From assembly GCA_963840835.1 (NCBI GenBank), contig CAWJAM010000002.1, positions 319,952 to 383,951 on the forward strand: a DNA stretch of 64,000 bases, given 5' to 3'. Made by a program: the position numbers and the translations under genes. The DNA comes from Rubrobacter_D sp963840835. GTDB taxonomy: Bacteria; Actinomycetota; Rubrobacteria; Rubrobacterales; Rubrobacteraceae. Within the stretch, counting starts at the first letter, position 1. Each line of letters begins with the position of its first letter. Shown here one piece after another: positions 32,472 through 41,415 of this stretch. Under the pieces are notes generated by a model. The model made no database searches and had not been told where the DNA came from. It saw only the letters and a list, made by a program, of their open reading frames with translations.

Positions 32472-32705
32472 CTAATCTCGATCTTTCCCCGCCCTATTCG
32501 TCATATCATCGATGAGAGACCAGCGAGGAGCGTGGGCGCCGGCATCGATCACAGATGTCTTCGACCTGTAGTGCTCCACGGCAAACTTCTGCCATTGCCT
32601 CTCGGCCAGGAGCCCATCTTGGAAGGTGCGTTGCAGTATGGGTTGCAGTACGACGCCCCAGATCAGTTCAAGAGTCTTTACCGATCTCTCGCGTTTTACC
32701 TGCAA
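32472..32705 (-). CDS. Hypothetical 77-aa ORF, second copy
   Basis: Identical in translation to the ORF at 14710-14943. A longer open frame (to 32816) runs through the tRNA fragment and is not credible as protein. Function unknown. Confidence 0.3.
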   Translation of the reverse strand: MQVKRERSVKTLELIWGVVLQPILQRTFQDGLLAERQWQKFAVEHYRSKTSVIDAGAHAPRWSLIDDMTNRAGKDRD

Positions 32706-32722
32706 ACTGCCACATTTTTGAG

Positions 32723-32764
32723 TGGAGCCGAGGGGATTCGAACCCCTGACCTCCGCCGTGCAAA
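32723..32764 (-). pseudogene. tRNA-Ala 3-prime half, att-like fragment 3
   Basis: Identical to fragment 1 through the anticodon loop (TTTGCAC), T-arm and acceptor strand; no D-arm or 5-prime acceptor. Confidence 0.75.
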
Positions 32765-32880
32765 AGCCAAGTGGTACGTTCCGGCCCGTCCTAGCGCGTC
32801 CGGTATTTCCGGTCATTTGCAGGTGTTTTGCGGGCTTACAGTACTTACTGGGTCCGGTACGTCCCGGTCCGTACTTGCCC

Positions 32881-32902
32881 GGTTGCAGTACGGTTGCAGT
32901 AC
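32881..32902. repeat. Paired 11-bp direct repeat at island border 3
   Basis: GGTTGCAGTAC occurs twice in tandem, as at 22773 and 40545. The flanking CATTTGCAGGTGTTTTGCGG is a diverged version of the 139-bp border repeat. Confidence 0.55.
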
Positions 32903-33309
32903 ATCCATTCGAGTACCCTCCGTCCGACGCATACTTGCTGTGTCCTATTTAGCATCGTCCAACCGTATGACGTACCTGATGGGCCTGCCACAGATCTTTG
33001 TCCGCTCGGCGGCCTCCGGGCCACCGTCCGTGATGCTCTGTACGCGGTAGCGTCCAAGATACTCCCAGGCAGCGTTTCCAGCGTACCTGTAGACTGGGAG
33101 TGCTTCGCTCTGCCGACGCAGCATCTTCACACGCTCGGATGTCCGTGGAATCGTCTTTCTCAGAAATTCGTGGGTTGCTGTTGCCCGCAAGTAGGCGGTC
33201 GCGAGCGCCACATAGACATAGCGGCCCGTCTTTTTGTATTAGACTCGAGTTCGCCGTCCAGAGGTGAGGACGCGCGGCATTTCGGAGTGCTACGGAGAGG
33301 AGCGAAGGA

Positions 33310-34206
33310 TTGCACAACGCGGGCCTTGGGACCTACACCCTCATCTCCAAATTGGGGTTCCCGAAAACCTACCTTGGCAAGCTCATGCTGGTGACCTTCC
33401 TGGGCACCCACGCGCCGCTGCTTGGCGCGGCTCTGTACCTCCTGCTCGGCTCCTCGGTAGGCTTGGAGGCTGCCTTACGTATCCTGGCGCTTCTGGTGGC
33501 GGTCACCCTCGTCGGGAGCGCAGTCACACTGCTGGCCTTGGGCGCGTTGCTCGCCCCAGTGAGGTTGACCTCATCGGCCCTTAAGCGCTATCTCGACGAC
33601 CGGACCGAGCCCGATCTTCCCATAGGCTTCTCCGACGAGGCAGGCAGGCTCATGGCCGACGTGCGATACGCCGTCAAGCACCTGGACTCCTCCATCCGCT
33701 CGCTCGAAGGGCTCTCGGGCACAGACTACCTCAGTGGCCTACCTAACCGCCGCGAGGGCGAGGGGCGGTTGGCTGGCGACATCGCGCGGGCCAGGCGCGG
33801 CGGGGGCCAGCTCACGGTAGCGGTGGTGGATCTCGATGGGTTCAAGACCATAAACGACACCCACGGCCACCATGCCGGGGACATCTGCATCCGCCATGTT
33901 GCAGACGTGATAGGGCGCAGTGTGAGGAAGGGCGACTGGCTGACCCGCTGGGGCGGGGACGAGTTCGTGCTGGCGCTGTGGGGCGAGTCGGTGTTCGCCT
34001 CGCCCGAAGCCGTGCTGGGGCGGATCAACGCGGACCTCAGGCGCAGCCCGGTGCGCCTGCCCGGGGGAGGGGAGCTGGTGCTGAGCATCAGCGTGGGGGC
34101 GCACCGGTACGCGGGAGAGGACGACCTCCGGGAGATGCTGGCGAAGGCGGACGCGGCAATGTATCAGGCCAAACGGGAGGGGAGAGCGTGGGTGCTGGCC
34201 GACTAG
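33310..34206 (+). CDS. Membrane-bound diguanylate cyclase (GGDEF)
   Basis: 298 residues. Two membrane helices at about 25-50 and 55-80 (LMLVTFLGTHAPLLGAALYL and LALLVAVTLVGSAVTLLALG) are followed by a short linker and a GGDEF domain. The domain begins DYLSGLPNRREGEGRLAGDI, has the metal-binding Asp in VAVVDLDGFKTINDTHGHHA, and carries an intact active site, RWGGDEFVLAL; it ends DAAMYQAKREGRAW. It should make cyclic di-GMP. An inhibitory RxxD site is not evident. TTG start with GAGGAG upstream. No effector is adjacent. Confidence 0.9.
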   Translation: MHNAGLGTYTLISKLGFPKTYLGKLMLVTFLGTHAPLLGAALYLLLGSSVGLEAALRILALLVAVTLVGSAVTLLALGALLAPVRLTSSALKRYLDDRTEPDLPIGFSDEAGRLMADVRYAVKHLDSSIRSLEGLSGTDYLSGLPNRREGEGRLAGDIARARRGGGQLTVAVVDLDGFKTINDTHGHHAGDICIRHVADVIGRSVRKGDWLTRWGGDEFVLALWGESVFASPEAVLGRINADLRRSPVRLPGGGELVLSISVGAHRYAGEDDLREMLAKADAAMYQAKREGRAWVLAD

Positions 34207-34427
34207 GAACCGCTCGAGCGGCCTTAGCTGCCGACGATACCCTCCGGGAGCATGACGCGATTGCTGGGGCGGACCTCCGGACCGGGACCGATGGGCTTCT
34301 CGAGCATCCAGGTTCGGGCATATCTATCGAGCACCACTACATGTAGTGTTGAGTAGGATGCGTGGGGCCTGGGGAAGGGACGGTATCCCGGTTCCATGGG
34401 CCCGAACTATGCACGACCTTGTATCTG

Positions 34428-34471
34428 TACTTCTGAGAATTCACCTTTTCTACGCACTTGGGTGAATAAGG
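34428..34471 (+). repeat. Dispersed intergenic repeat, copy 23 (second module)
   Basis: TACTTCTGAGAATTCACC, TTCTACGCACTTG and GGTGAATAAGG. The remainder of 34207-34774 shows no supportable gene. Confidence 0.75.
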
Positions 34472-34774
34472 CAAAAAGAAGGGCCAGAGTCCCGGCAGCT
34501 TAGACTAGACAAGGCGAGCGGTACGCCCTTCCTGGGCAGGTTCTTTGCTGGCAAGGAGCTCGGAGTCCACCCCGATGATATAGAGGATCTCAGCGAGCCC
34601 TGAGATTCGCTACCCTTGGGAGACCCCGGTCTACGGGAGTGGCCCGGAAAACCAGGAAGTATACCTAACCAGGAACGCGCATCTCTATCCATAACCACAA
34701 GCACCACTGTTGTCTGAAGCTGTTCATCTACCGCTACAACCTGGAGCGAAGGAGTATCATTCTAGAGTGAAACA

Positions 34775-35095
34775 CTACCCCGTGCATACATACCCTGGCG
34801 AGCCGCACGAGCACGTGGCACCCCAGACGGTGTCTGCACCGCCGGCTATTGCCTCGAGATCCCGCTCGGAGAGCTCTCCTTCTCCGAGCGGCGAGGAACT
34901 GGGAAGCACCAGGTAGATGGTCTGTGCCGTCTCCTCAACCGCCCTTATCTGAACGCCCTCCGGCAAACGCGTACCGAGCTCCTCCTCCAGAGCAGCCTTG
35001 GGGTCATCAAGCAGCCTCTGCCGGAAGTTCTCGTCCTCAAGGCTCCTCTGTACGATACTGCGCTCCATCTCCGTCCGACCCGACGCTTCGCTCAT
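34775..35095 (-). CDS. NHLP-type RiPP precursor peptide (106 aa)
   Basis: Homologous to the 28346 precursor: ERSIVQRSLEDENFRQRLLD, DPKAALEEELGTRLPEGVQI, RAVEETAQTIYLVLPSSSPL, ending ELSERDLEAIAGG. The double-Gly (residues 85-86) would free a 20-residue core starting ADTVWGATCSCGS and ending GYVCTG, with Cys at 95, 97 and 104. GGGAAGGGAG precedes the ATG. No maturation enzyme nearby. The leader is well conserved between the two copies but the cores differ, the hallmark of RiPP families. Confidence 0.85.
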   Translation of the reverse strand: MSEASGRTEMERSIVQRSLEDENFRQRLLDDPKAALEEELGTRLPEGVQIRAVEETAQTIYLVLPSSSPLGEGELSERDLEAIAGGADTVWGATCSCGSPGYVCTG

Positions 35096-35564
35096 GGGCT
35101 CTCCCTTCCCCTCACGAACCGGCTCTCTCTTGCGTGTTCGCCTCGGGACATATGGTGCGAGGGCCAGTATCCCATGCTAGCTGGCGCCGAGCAAACGGAG
35201 GAGCGGTATGCGACTTCTATGAGAAGGCACTGTTTGTCAAGCCAGCCGACGTGGCGGCCACTGTGTGGTGAACGCGACTGCTCTGCCCTTCGCGCTATGC
35301 TTCTATCCGCACTGTCAGTGAGTTCACTCTTCGGTGACTCTGTGCATAGGATGAGATCCGTCTTTTCGAGCTAAAGGCGCTGCAATCTTCCGAGCGGTCT
35401 TCCTTGAAAGGTGGACCAAGTTCGCGTGGCGCAGTCGCCTTATGCTAGATCCGAAGCGCGTTCGGGCAAGATCAGCCATGGCCATCCGCCAAGGCTTTAG
35501 GGTCGCCTAGCCGCTGTAGCGCTATCTTCACCTCCTCTTTGCTCGTCTGACTCATGGCCTCGCT

Positions 35565-35918
35565 TCAAGCCGCCTCCTTCGATTGGCGCCGATGCGCGTT
35601 GTAGAGCGGATCGTAGACCTCCCCGCTCACCCACAGGCGGTGCAAGAGCACCGAGAGCTTGCTGGCCACGGCCACCACCGCCCGCTTCTTTGAGTTCTTG
35701 CCGCCCCGGGAGGCTATTTTCTCCCCATGGCGCCTCAGGTCCGAATCGGAGCCGAAGGGTCCCAGGACGTAGTGGGCGCTGCCTACCAAAAGCCTTCTTA
35801 GCATCTCGTCGCCCTCCTTGGAGATGCGTTTTTGGGGGTCCCTCTCTCTCGACCGGTCGGTTGCGGGAACGAGCCCCAGGTACGCCCCTACCGAGCGGCT
35901 CTTTTCAAAGCGGCCTGC
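35565..35918 (-). pseudogene. IS110-family transposase, C-terminal fragment
   Basis: The reading FEKSRSVGAYLGLVPATDRS, QKRISKEGDEMLRRLLVGSA, HYVLG and KKRAVVAVASKLSVLLHRLW is the Transposase_20 domain that ends IS110/IS116 proteins. The N-terminal DEDD nuclease part is missing; at about 35918 the sequence switches to an IS630 fragment on the other strand. 35096-35564 holds no supported gene. Confidence 0.8.
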
Positions 35919-35920
35919 CC

Positions 35921-36098
35921 AAGCAGAGCCCGTGGCTGAACGCCATAGAACCCAAATGGGTACACGGCAAGCGCAGGGTGGTGGAATTCGACGGAGTGCT
36001 CGGTGCTTACGAACTCGCCGACAGGGTCTGCGGGGCATTCGGTAGTCCGCATTACGAGCATCTGTCCATCCCCCAGGAGGTCGCTTGATCATGCACTA
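35921..36098 (+). pseudogene. IS630-family transposase, C-terminal fragment
   Basis: LPKQSPWLNAIEPKWVHGKR then VLGAYELADRVCGAFGSPHY match the end of the 5027-6160 transposase. The 3-prime IS end TGCACTA is followed directly by an IS701 insertion. Confidence 0.8.
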
Positions 36099-37619
36099 CG
36101 GTAGTTTGTTAAGTAGGGACGTACAGGTCGAGCGAATGTCCTCCGACAGCGTCAAGCAGCGCTCGCAGTTGCGGTGGAGGGGGCGCCTTCGACCACGCCC
36201 TCCAAAAGCGCCAGAGCATTACCCACGGGTCCAACCATCCTCGCACCTGCCGCAGAGCTAGCGGCCATGACGGGGGAGGCTTCTCCTGTTCTTCCTTCTC
36301 GGAGTCCTCTTCTTTTTCCCCCGCCGCCTCCTCCTGTGCTGCTGGGGGCTGGGTCTCTGGAGGAGGATCTGTGAACACCGTAGGGTGCTCTCGGGCATAC
36401 GCCCACCAACAGAAAGAGAAGGCGCAAAAGACCATCTCCCAGTGCCTTCGGATGGCGCGGTCGCTTCTGACCTGGAAGTCCGAGAAGCCCAGCTCTCCCT
36501 TGATCTGCCGGTAGCTTTGCTCCACCCACTGCCGAAGGCCGTAGAGTCTTACCACCTCCGCCAGATCGGCCTCCTCCAGCGGGGACTGTTGCGCCCGGCG
36601 GGAATCCGGAGCGGACAGGTTGGTCACCAGATACCACGAGCTGTTGGTCGGCAGAGCTTGCGGGTCCGTACTAACCGCCACCAGGCGCACCGTATCTTCC
36701 GGTCCGTAGCCAATGAGCGTGCTTACCTCCACCGCCCACCACTTCTCGGTGTGTCCGTCCTTGAAGGTCCGTACGATGAGCTTCCACGCTCCCGGATCCT
36801 CCTCGGAGTTCCAGCCCATTCTCTCAGTGGCTTCCTCGGGGGTGTGCGCCGCCTCTTCTTCGGCCCATCTTCCCTTGTGGGGCCTGAGGCTCAGGACGTA
36901 GGGTACTTTTGCCTTCCACATCGCCCCTTCGAAATCCGCGTTCTCCCCATAAAGGCAATCGGCTACTACGGCGCGGAAAGGAATGTGCGCTTCCCTGGCG
37001 CTCTCGACCAACTCTACCGCGATCTGGGGCTTGGTCCTAAAGGCGGGATCGCTTCTTCCCTTCTCAAGTCGCTTGGCCGGGGTGTAAGGCTCCACACCTA
37101 GCGAATAGTAGATTCTCCCGTCGGCCCACACCGAGCTCACCGAGACGATCCCGTTGGCTATTCTGCCTATGGATCCGAGGTACTGGTAGCCGACGTGATC
37201 GGTCGCCTTGCCGTCCTTACGGTCTCCGGTCTCGTCGATGACAAGCACACCCTGCTCGTGCGGTGCCATGCTGGAGTCCTCCCGGAGCATCCGCACTCGA
37301 CGCGCGTTCACATCCTCCGCTTCCCAGGCCGATTCCGAGAGGAAAAACTGCAGCTTCTGCGCCGGAGCGCCCTGGGCTCCCACGATAGGCTCCATGCCGG
37401 CCAGGGCGGTAAGCGCCTTGTTGCGGTCCCTGGGCAGCAGCAACCCCTGCAGATACTCCCGGAAGCCTCTTCTTTGGGCGAGGGTGGAGAATAGATCATC
37501 AAAGCTTCCGGCATAATCTTCGAGCGGGCCTGGAGCCAGTGGGCACGGCAAGCGTTTGGTCATTTCGTCACACCTCCACCGCCATTGAAGTATGACCCGC
37601 TCCGTTTAACAAACTACCG
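36099..37619 (-). mobile_element. IS701-family insertion sequence (1521 bp)
   Basis: The 14-bp terminal inverted repeats CGGTAGTTTGTTAA are perfect at 36099-36112 and 37606-37619. They are flanked by a 4-bp target duplication ACTA (36095-36098 and 37620-37623). It carries one intact transposase. Confidence 0.9.
36109..37563 (-). CDS. IS701-family DDE transposase (484 aa)
   Basis: The first catalytic Asp is in GVLVIDETGDRKDGKATDHV, the second in RAVVADCLYGENADFEGAMW, and the last acidic region is near LRQWVEQSYRQIKGELGFSD (YREX-like Glu). The Glu/Lys-rich stretch near residues 420-440 is a linker. Length and motifs are complete, so the element may be active. It overlaps the left terminal repeat by its last codons. 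Confidence 0.9.
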   Translation of the reverse strand: MTKRLPCPLAPGPLEDYAGSFDDLFSTLAQRRGFREYLQGLLLPRDRNKALTALAGMEPIVGAQGAPAQKLQFFLSESAWEAEDVNARRVRMLREDSSMAPHEQGVLVIDETGDRKDGKATDHVGYQYLGSIGRIANGIVSVSSVWADGRIYYSLGVEPYTPAKRLEKGRSDPAFRTKPQIAVELVESAREAHIPFRAVVADCLYGENADFEGAMWKAKVPYVLSLRPHKGRWAEEEAAHTPEEATERMGWNSEEDPGAWKLIVRTFKDGHTEKWWAVEVSTLIGYGPEDTVRLVAVSTDPQALPTNSSWYLVTNLSAPDSRRAQQSPLEEADLAEVVRLYGLRQWVEQSYRQIKGELGFSDFQVRSDRAIRRHWEMVFCAFSFCWWAYAREHPTVFTDPPPETQPPAAQEEAAGEKEEDSEKEEQEKPPPSWPLALRQVRGWLDPWVMLWRFWRAWSKAPPPPQLRALLDAVGGHSLDLYVPT

Positions 37620-37623
37620 ACTA

Positions 37624-37643
37624 GGCACTTCGGTGAATAAGGG
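37624..37643 (+). repeat. Dispersed intergenic repeat, copy 24 (3-prime remnant, IS-disrupted)
   Basis: GGCACTTCGGTGAATAAGGG remains immediately right of the IS701 target duplication; the upstream half was replaced by IS630/IS110 debris. Confidence 0.65.
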
Positions 37644-37655
37644 CTGGAAGGGAAG

Positions 37656-37693
37656 GCGGAGGACCGGGGCTTACTAAGACCCCGGTCCTCCGC
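37656..37693. terminator. Strong terminator hairpin beside copy 24
   Basis: GCGGAGGACCGGGG pairs perfectly with CCCCGGTCCTCCGC (14-bp stem). It follows the minus-strand gene ending at 37739. Confidence 0.65.
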
Positions 37694-37738
37694 ACCCAAT
37701 GGAGCTCTGGAGTGCTCCGCTGGTCCTCTAGTGGCTTT

Positions 37739-39790
37739 CTAGTTGTCTATCTCGAAGAACCATACCTTCTGCTGTAAGCCTGCCTTAGAGCTGTTCTGGT
37801 CGAGCCGATTGCCTGCCTCATCCTTGGCTACCGTGGTAACCACGGCCTTGTAGGTTACTCCCCTCCTCAGGTTGTTGTTGGGGTTGAGGGTAGCCGTATC
37901 GGTTGCTGCGTCGTAGGTAACCTGGGCAGCTATCTGGTTGGTTGAGCCCTTCCTGAATAGCTTGAAGGCGTTTATGACGCTAGCCTTCCTCATCTCCTCA
38001 GAGAAGGTAGCCCTGATGTTGGCCGCGGGGCCGACTTCCCCCCCGTTTCTGGGGAAGGTGCTTTCGACCCTGGGCGCCTGGGTGTCTAGCTTCTCCAGTT
38101 CGAAGGAGCCTATGTCGCAGGCGCTTCCCTGCGGGCGACTCACGCCGCGCTGGTCTTTTGTGAAGATGGTACCGCAGCCGTTGGCCCCTTGCGGGATGGC
38201 GTCTATGGCGGGGCTGCCGCTCAGTAGCGCGTGGGTCTGGGTGGGGCCGCCGTTATCCGCGAGGGCTCCGAGCATGGGGTCCGCGCCGATCTGATCTCCT
38301 GTCTGGTTGAAGGCACCGGTTGCGTTGCCGGTCCCGATGAGGTTGTAGCCGTTGGAGACGAAGGAGTTGGTGGTGCCCTCGACGAAGTCCACGTCGGTGT
38401 TGGTGTTGTCGGAGATGATGGTCGAGAGCACTTCGGTGCTGGTGCGATCGTTCCCGACGCTGGCCACGCCGCTCCCCTGGTCGTTGGGAGCGGTGTTTTT
38501 GGTAATGGTAGAGAACTCTATGACGGTGAGGCCATCGTTGTTGAAGACGCCGCCGCCTGAGGTCTGAGCGGTGTTGCCGCTTATGGTGGAGTTGGTGATG
38601 GTGGTCGTTTCGCCGAAGAGGTTGCCGTCGGAAAAGATGCCGCCGCCGCGGAGGTTTGCGCTATTTTCTGAGAAGGTGGAGTTGTTCACCGTAACCGTGC
38701 CACCACCGCGGTTGAAGATGCCCGCGCCTTCTGTGGCGCTATTTTCTGAGAAGGTGGAGTTGGTTACCGTGAGCGAGGTTTGGCTTCCTTGCCATAGGCC
38801 GCCGCCGTTAGGAGCGCTATTTTCTGAGAAGGTGGAGTTGTTCACCTCTAGGGTGCCATCGTTGCGTATGGCGCCGCCTTCTGTGGCAGCGCTATTACCA
38901 GAGAAGGTGGAGTCGCTCACCGTAGCCGTGCTAAAGCTACCGTTCGCAATAGCGCCGCCATAGTCCACGGTGCTCCTATTGCCAGAGAAGGTGGAGTTGT
39001 TCACCTCTAGGGTGCCCCCTGAGTTGAAAATGCCGCCGCCGTTAGGAGCGCTATTACCAGAGAAGGTGGAGTCGCTCACCGTAGCCGTGGCCCCGTTGTC
39101 GTTGTATATGCCGCCGGCGGTTCCGTTAGAAGTGTTGCCCGAGAGAGTGGAGTTGCTCACCTCTAGGGTGCCCAAGTTGCGTATGGCGCCGTCGTCTTCG
39201 GCTGTGTTGCCACTTATGATGGAGTCGGTGATCGTCAGGGTGCCGTTGTCTACGTTGGAGATGCCGCCGCCGCGGTCGTCGTCGAGCCCGAGGGTATTCC
39301 CGTTGGAGATGGTCATCCCCGAGATGGTGACGACGGTAGTGTCCCCAGTGACGGTGAAGATCCTGAAGTTCTCCGCGGTGTCGGGCCGCGTGACCGTGAA
39401 CTGATCTGCCCCTGGTCCAACTATCTCTATGTTACTCGAAAGGTCTGGCAACGCCGCGGTAAGGTTCACCGTCCCCGTCACTCCGATGTTTATGACGTCG
39501 TCTCCAGAGCCCGTCACACACCCTCCAGAAGCCGTGTCGGTGTTGGCCGAGGTTATGGCCTCCCTGAGGGTGCATTCCACATCGTCGGTCCCCGGGTCGG
39601 CGGTGCTGTTGACGGTGATGGTGGCAGCCCAAGCGGGGCTTGAAACGTAAACGAACAGCAGCCCCCACACAAGGAACGCCATCCCCACAGTAGGAGCCAG
39701 TATCTTAAGCGGATGCATCCGTGCAAGTGCTAGTACACCTTGTGGGACGCCTCGGTGCGGTCGGTCGCTGTTGTGCTCTTCGGTTGGCAT
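37739..39790 (-). CDS. CSLREX-type right-handed beta-helix surface protein
   Basis: 683 residues. A long N-terminus with a membrane/signal helix (ILAPTVGMAFLVWGLLFVYV) and cleavage after SSPAWA is followed by a CSLREX motif region (ATITVNSTADPGTDDVECTL, REAITSANTD). The central about 350 residues are parallel beta-helix repeats of the type NSTFSGNSAPNGGGIFNSGG, recurring about 12 times, as in polymorphic outer-membrane proteins and adhesins. The C-terminus is an Ig-like Big_5 domain (APRVESTFPRNGGEVGPAAN, RATFSEEMR). TAAGGAGG precedes the ATG. Secreted adhesin or surface protein; no sortase or anchor signal seen. Confidence 0.88.
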   Translation of the reverse strand: MPTEEHNSDRPHRGVPQGVLALARMHPLKILAPTVGMAFLVWGLLFVYVSSPAWAATITVNSTADPGTDDVECTLREAITSANTDTASGGCVTGSGDDVINIGVTGTVNLTAALPDLSSNIEIVGPGADQFTVTRPDTAENFRIFTVTGDTTVVTISGMTISNGNTLGLDDDRGGGISNVDNGTLTITDSIISGNTAEDDGAIRNLGTLEVSNSTLSGNTSNGTAGGIYNDNGATATVSDSTFSGNSAPNGGGIFNSGGTLEVNNSTFSGNRSTVDYGGAIANGSFSTATVSDSTFSGNSAATEGGAIRNDGTLEVNNSTFSENSAPNGGGLWQGSQTSLTVTNSTFSENSATEGAGIFNRGGGTVTVNNSTFSENSANLRGGGIFSDGNLFGETTTITNSTISGNTAQTSGGGVFNNDGLTVIEFSTITKNTAPNDQGSGVASVGNDRTSTEVLSTIISDNTNTDVDFVEGTTNSFVSNGYNLIGTGNATGAFNQTGDQIGADPMLGALADNGGPTQTHALLSGSPAIDAIPQGANGCGTIFTKDQRGVSRPQGSACDIGSFELEKLDTQAPRVESTFPRNGGEVGPAANIRATFSEEMRKASVINAFKLFRKGSTNQIAAQVTYDAATDTATLNPNNNLRRGVTYKAVVTTVAKDEAGNRLDQNSSKAGLQQKVWFFEIDN

Positions 39791-40124
39791 CGTGTGCCTC
39801 CTTATGAGAGGGCGAAGCTTTCTAGCCCCGCCGCGCTGTTCGGCAGCCCGGCTACCTCCCAGCTTCTAGGAGGCCCTTGGGCTTTGCGCCCCCGCCTTAC
39901 GACGGGTTTGCCCTTCTCGCTAGCGCACACACGGATGCCCTTGTCTACAGGCACAATCCTAGAGCGCTTGCTATGAATGCATCCTAAAGTACATCCTAGC
40001 CCCACGCAATACCCCTTGGAGAATATCCTCCGCATACAAACGATGCCTCTATGTTGCCTTGTGTTATGCGCTCTCTCTATGCCCGCCTTATTACCAGTGG
40101 ACGATGGATCGGCGTTGAACCATT

Positions 40125-40162
40125 GACGAACTTCCATGAGAAGGCCGCAAACGAGAAGTCCA
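40125..40162 (+). repeat. Dispersed intergenic repeat, copy 25 (first module, diverged)
   Basis: GACGAACTTCCATGAGAAGG then ACGAGAAGTCCA. The 39791-40370 region shows no gene. Confidence 0.45.
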
Positions 40163-40386
40163 CTCGAAACCGCCACAACGAACGACGTGTATGAGATAGG
40201 CTCTGCCGTCGCTGGCTCGCCCGAAGGATACCTCCAGGGAGGACATCGAGGTCGCAGGTAGGGGCAGCGAAATCGGCGACGCGTAGACAGGCGGGTTGCA
40301 GTACGGTTGCTGTAAGGTGGGCCAAGAAAGGTCCTGACCCATCACTTTGTCTTCACGTTTTACCTGCAAATCCGCACATTCCTGAG

Positions 40387-40428
40387 TGGAGCCGATGGGA
40401 CTCGAACCCACGCCCTCCGCCATGCAAA
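40387..40428 (-). pseudogene. tRNA-Ala-like 3-prime half, att-like fragment 4
   Basis: The acceptor strand CGGCTCC and discriminator A are conserved. The T-arm is GTGGG TTCGAGT CCCAT, changed on both sides yet still paired, so it descends from a different functional copy. The anticodon loop reads TTTGCAT; no 5-prime half. Confidence 0.65.
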
Positions 40429-40431
40429 AGT

Positions 40432-40570
40432 CAAGAAGTACGTTCTAGCCCGTCCTGGTACGTCCGGTTATTCCGCCGTTTTGCAGGTATTTCACGGGCT
40501 AACCGGAGGCGGGTAGTCCATTGCGTACCAGCCCATACCGGCCCGGTTGCAGTACGGTTGCAGTACGATC
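40432..40570. repeat. 139-bp border repeat, copy 2 (partner 22660-22798)
   Basis: Near-identical to 22660-22798, including the GGTTGCAGTAC pair (40545-40566). Its distance from the left block at 32389 is 8.18 kb, close to the 8.17 kb between 14627 and 22798. The 40571-41415 stretch beyond has no supportable gene. Confidence 0.8.
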
Positions 40571-41415
40571 GTGTACCGGTCGTAAGACGGCCGATGGGAC
40601 AACGCCATCTCTTTAGACGGCCTCCCTGACCGGGGAGGTAGCGTACCGACCTCGAGGGCATCATGATCTTCGATGATTTATGGGGCTCATGGGTATGCAG
40701 GAAACCCACATGGCTAAGCAGATTTCTGTCCACAGGGTACCCTCACAGCAGCTCGCGTGTAGGTTGATCGGCATGCGAGACTGCGAGCATGAAATCGTGT
40801 TCGAAGGATCTCAGGATGAGCCCAGTCCCTGGAAAATAGAACGATGAGGCCCTCGGTGTCCAGGACGGGATATCGGTGCAGCATCAGACCGTCCGTATAG
40901 GCCTGCCTCCAGCACCACTTCGCGGTGTCCGAACCTGGCCAACTAAAAACCCAGCCAGGATTCGTGGTCGTTACCGAGGTCCTCACCGGCGCTTCCTGGC
41001 GCCTACGCTAGCTACCCGTTGGTCAAGCCTCTAACGCTATTCGTCCAACGTTCTATTCCATCCCTTCCGCGAAGAACGCGATCAGGGTCCTGAAATTACA
41101 CGGGTGAAATCTAGTAACCAACAGCGTTGCGAAGACCTCGGTCGGCCGGGCCGACCGAAACATGCATTTGGTGCAATTGGGAACGCAAGCCCTTGCGTTG
41201 AGCTTGGTCGTTGCGCCGCCTACCGTTTCTTCCGCTGCCCCGCTGACCGCAAGCCTCTCATGATCGCTCAACGTCCACGTACAATCCCCGAAGAGGTGAG
41301 GACGCTTTAGGCAGAGCCCCAGACCAGAACAGCATGGTGCCTTGCGGGCCGAGGCAATCTCCGTACGCGGCGGTGCGGAGCAGGTACACGATTCCGGTGG
41401 CTTCGACTCTTCGCC

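Larger units (their letters stand above)
32389..32764. repeat. 376-bp direct duplication, copy 2 (partner 14627-15002)
   Basis: Offset 17,762 bp from copy 1. It ends at the same base of the tRNA-Ala anticodon loop; beyond it the two sites diverge at once (AGCCAAG here, GGCGGCG there). Confidence 0.85.

Noticed and set aside
38500..39250. Tandem DNA repeat locus
   Set aside because: The periodicity is explained by the beta-helix coding repeats of the 37739-39790 gene.
6664..40162. CRISPR array or integron attC array
   Set aside because: Repeat spacing is gene-sized and irregular rather than spacer-sized, no cas genes or integron integrase are present, and the conserved attC ends (RYYYAAC/GTTRRRY) are not consistently found.
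40714..40986. 90-codon minus-strand ORF in the 40.6-41.4 kb gap
   Set aside because: No ribosome site or recognisable family; it may be a remnant but cannot be supported.
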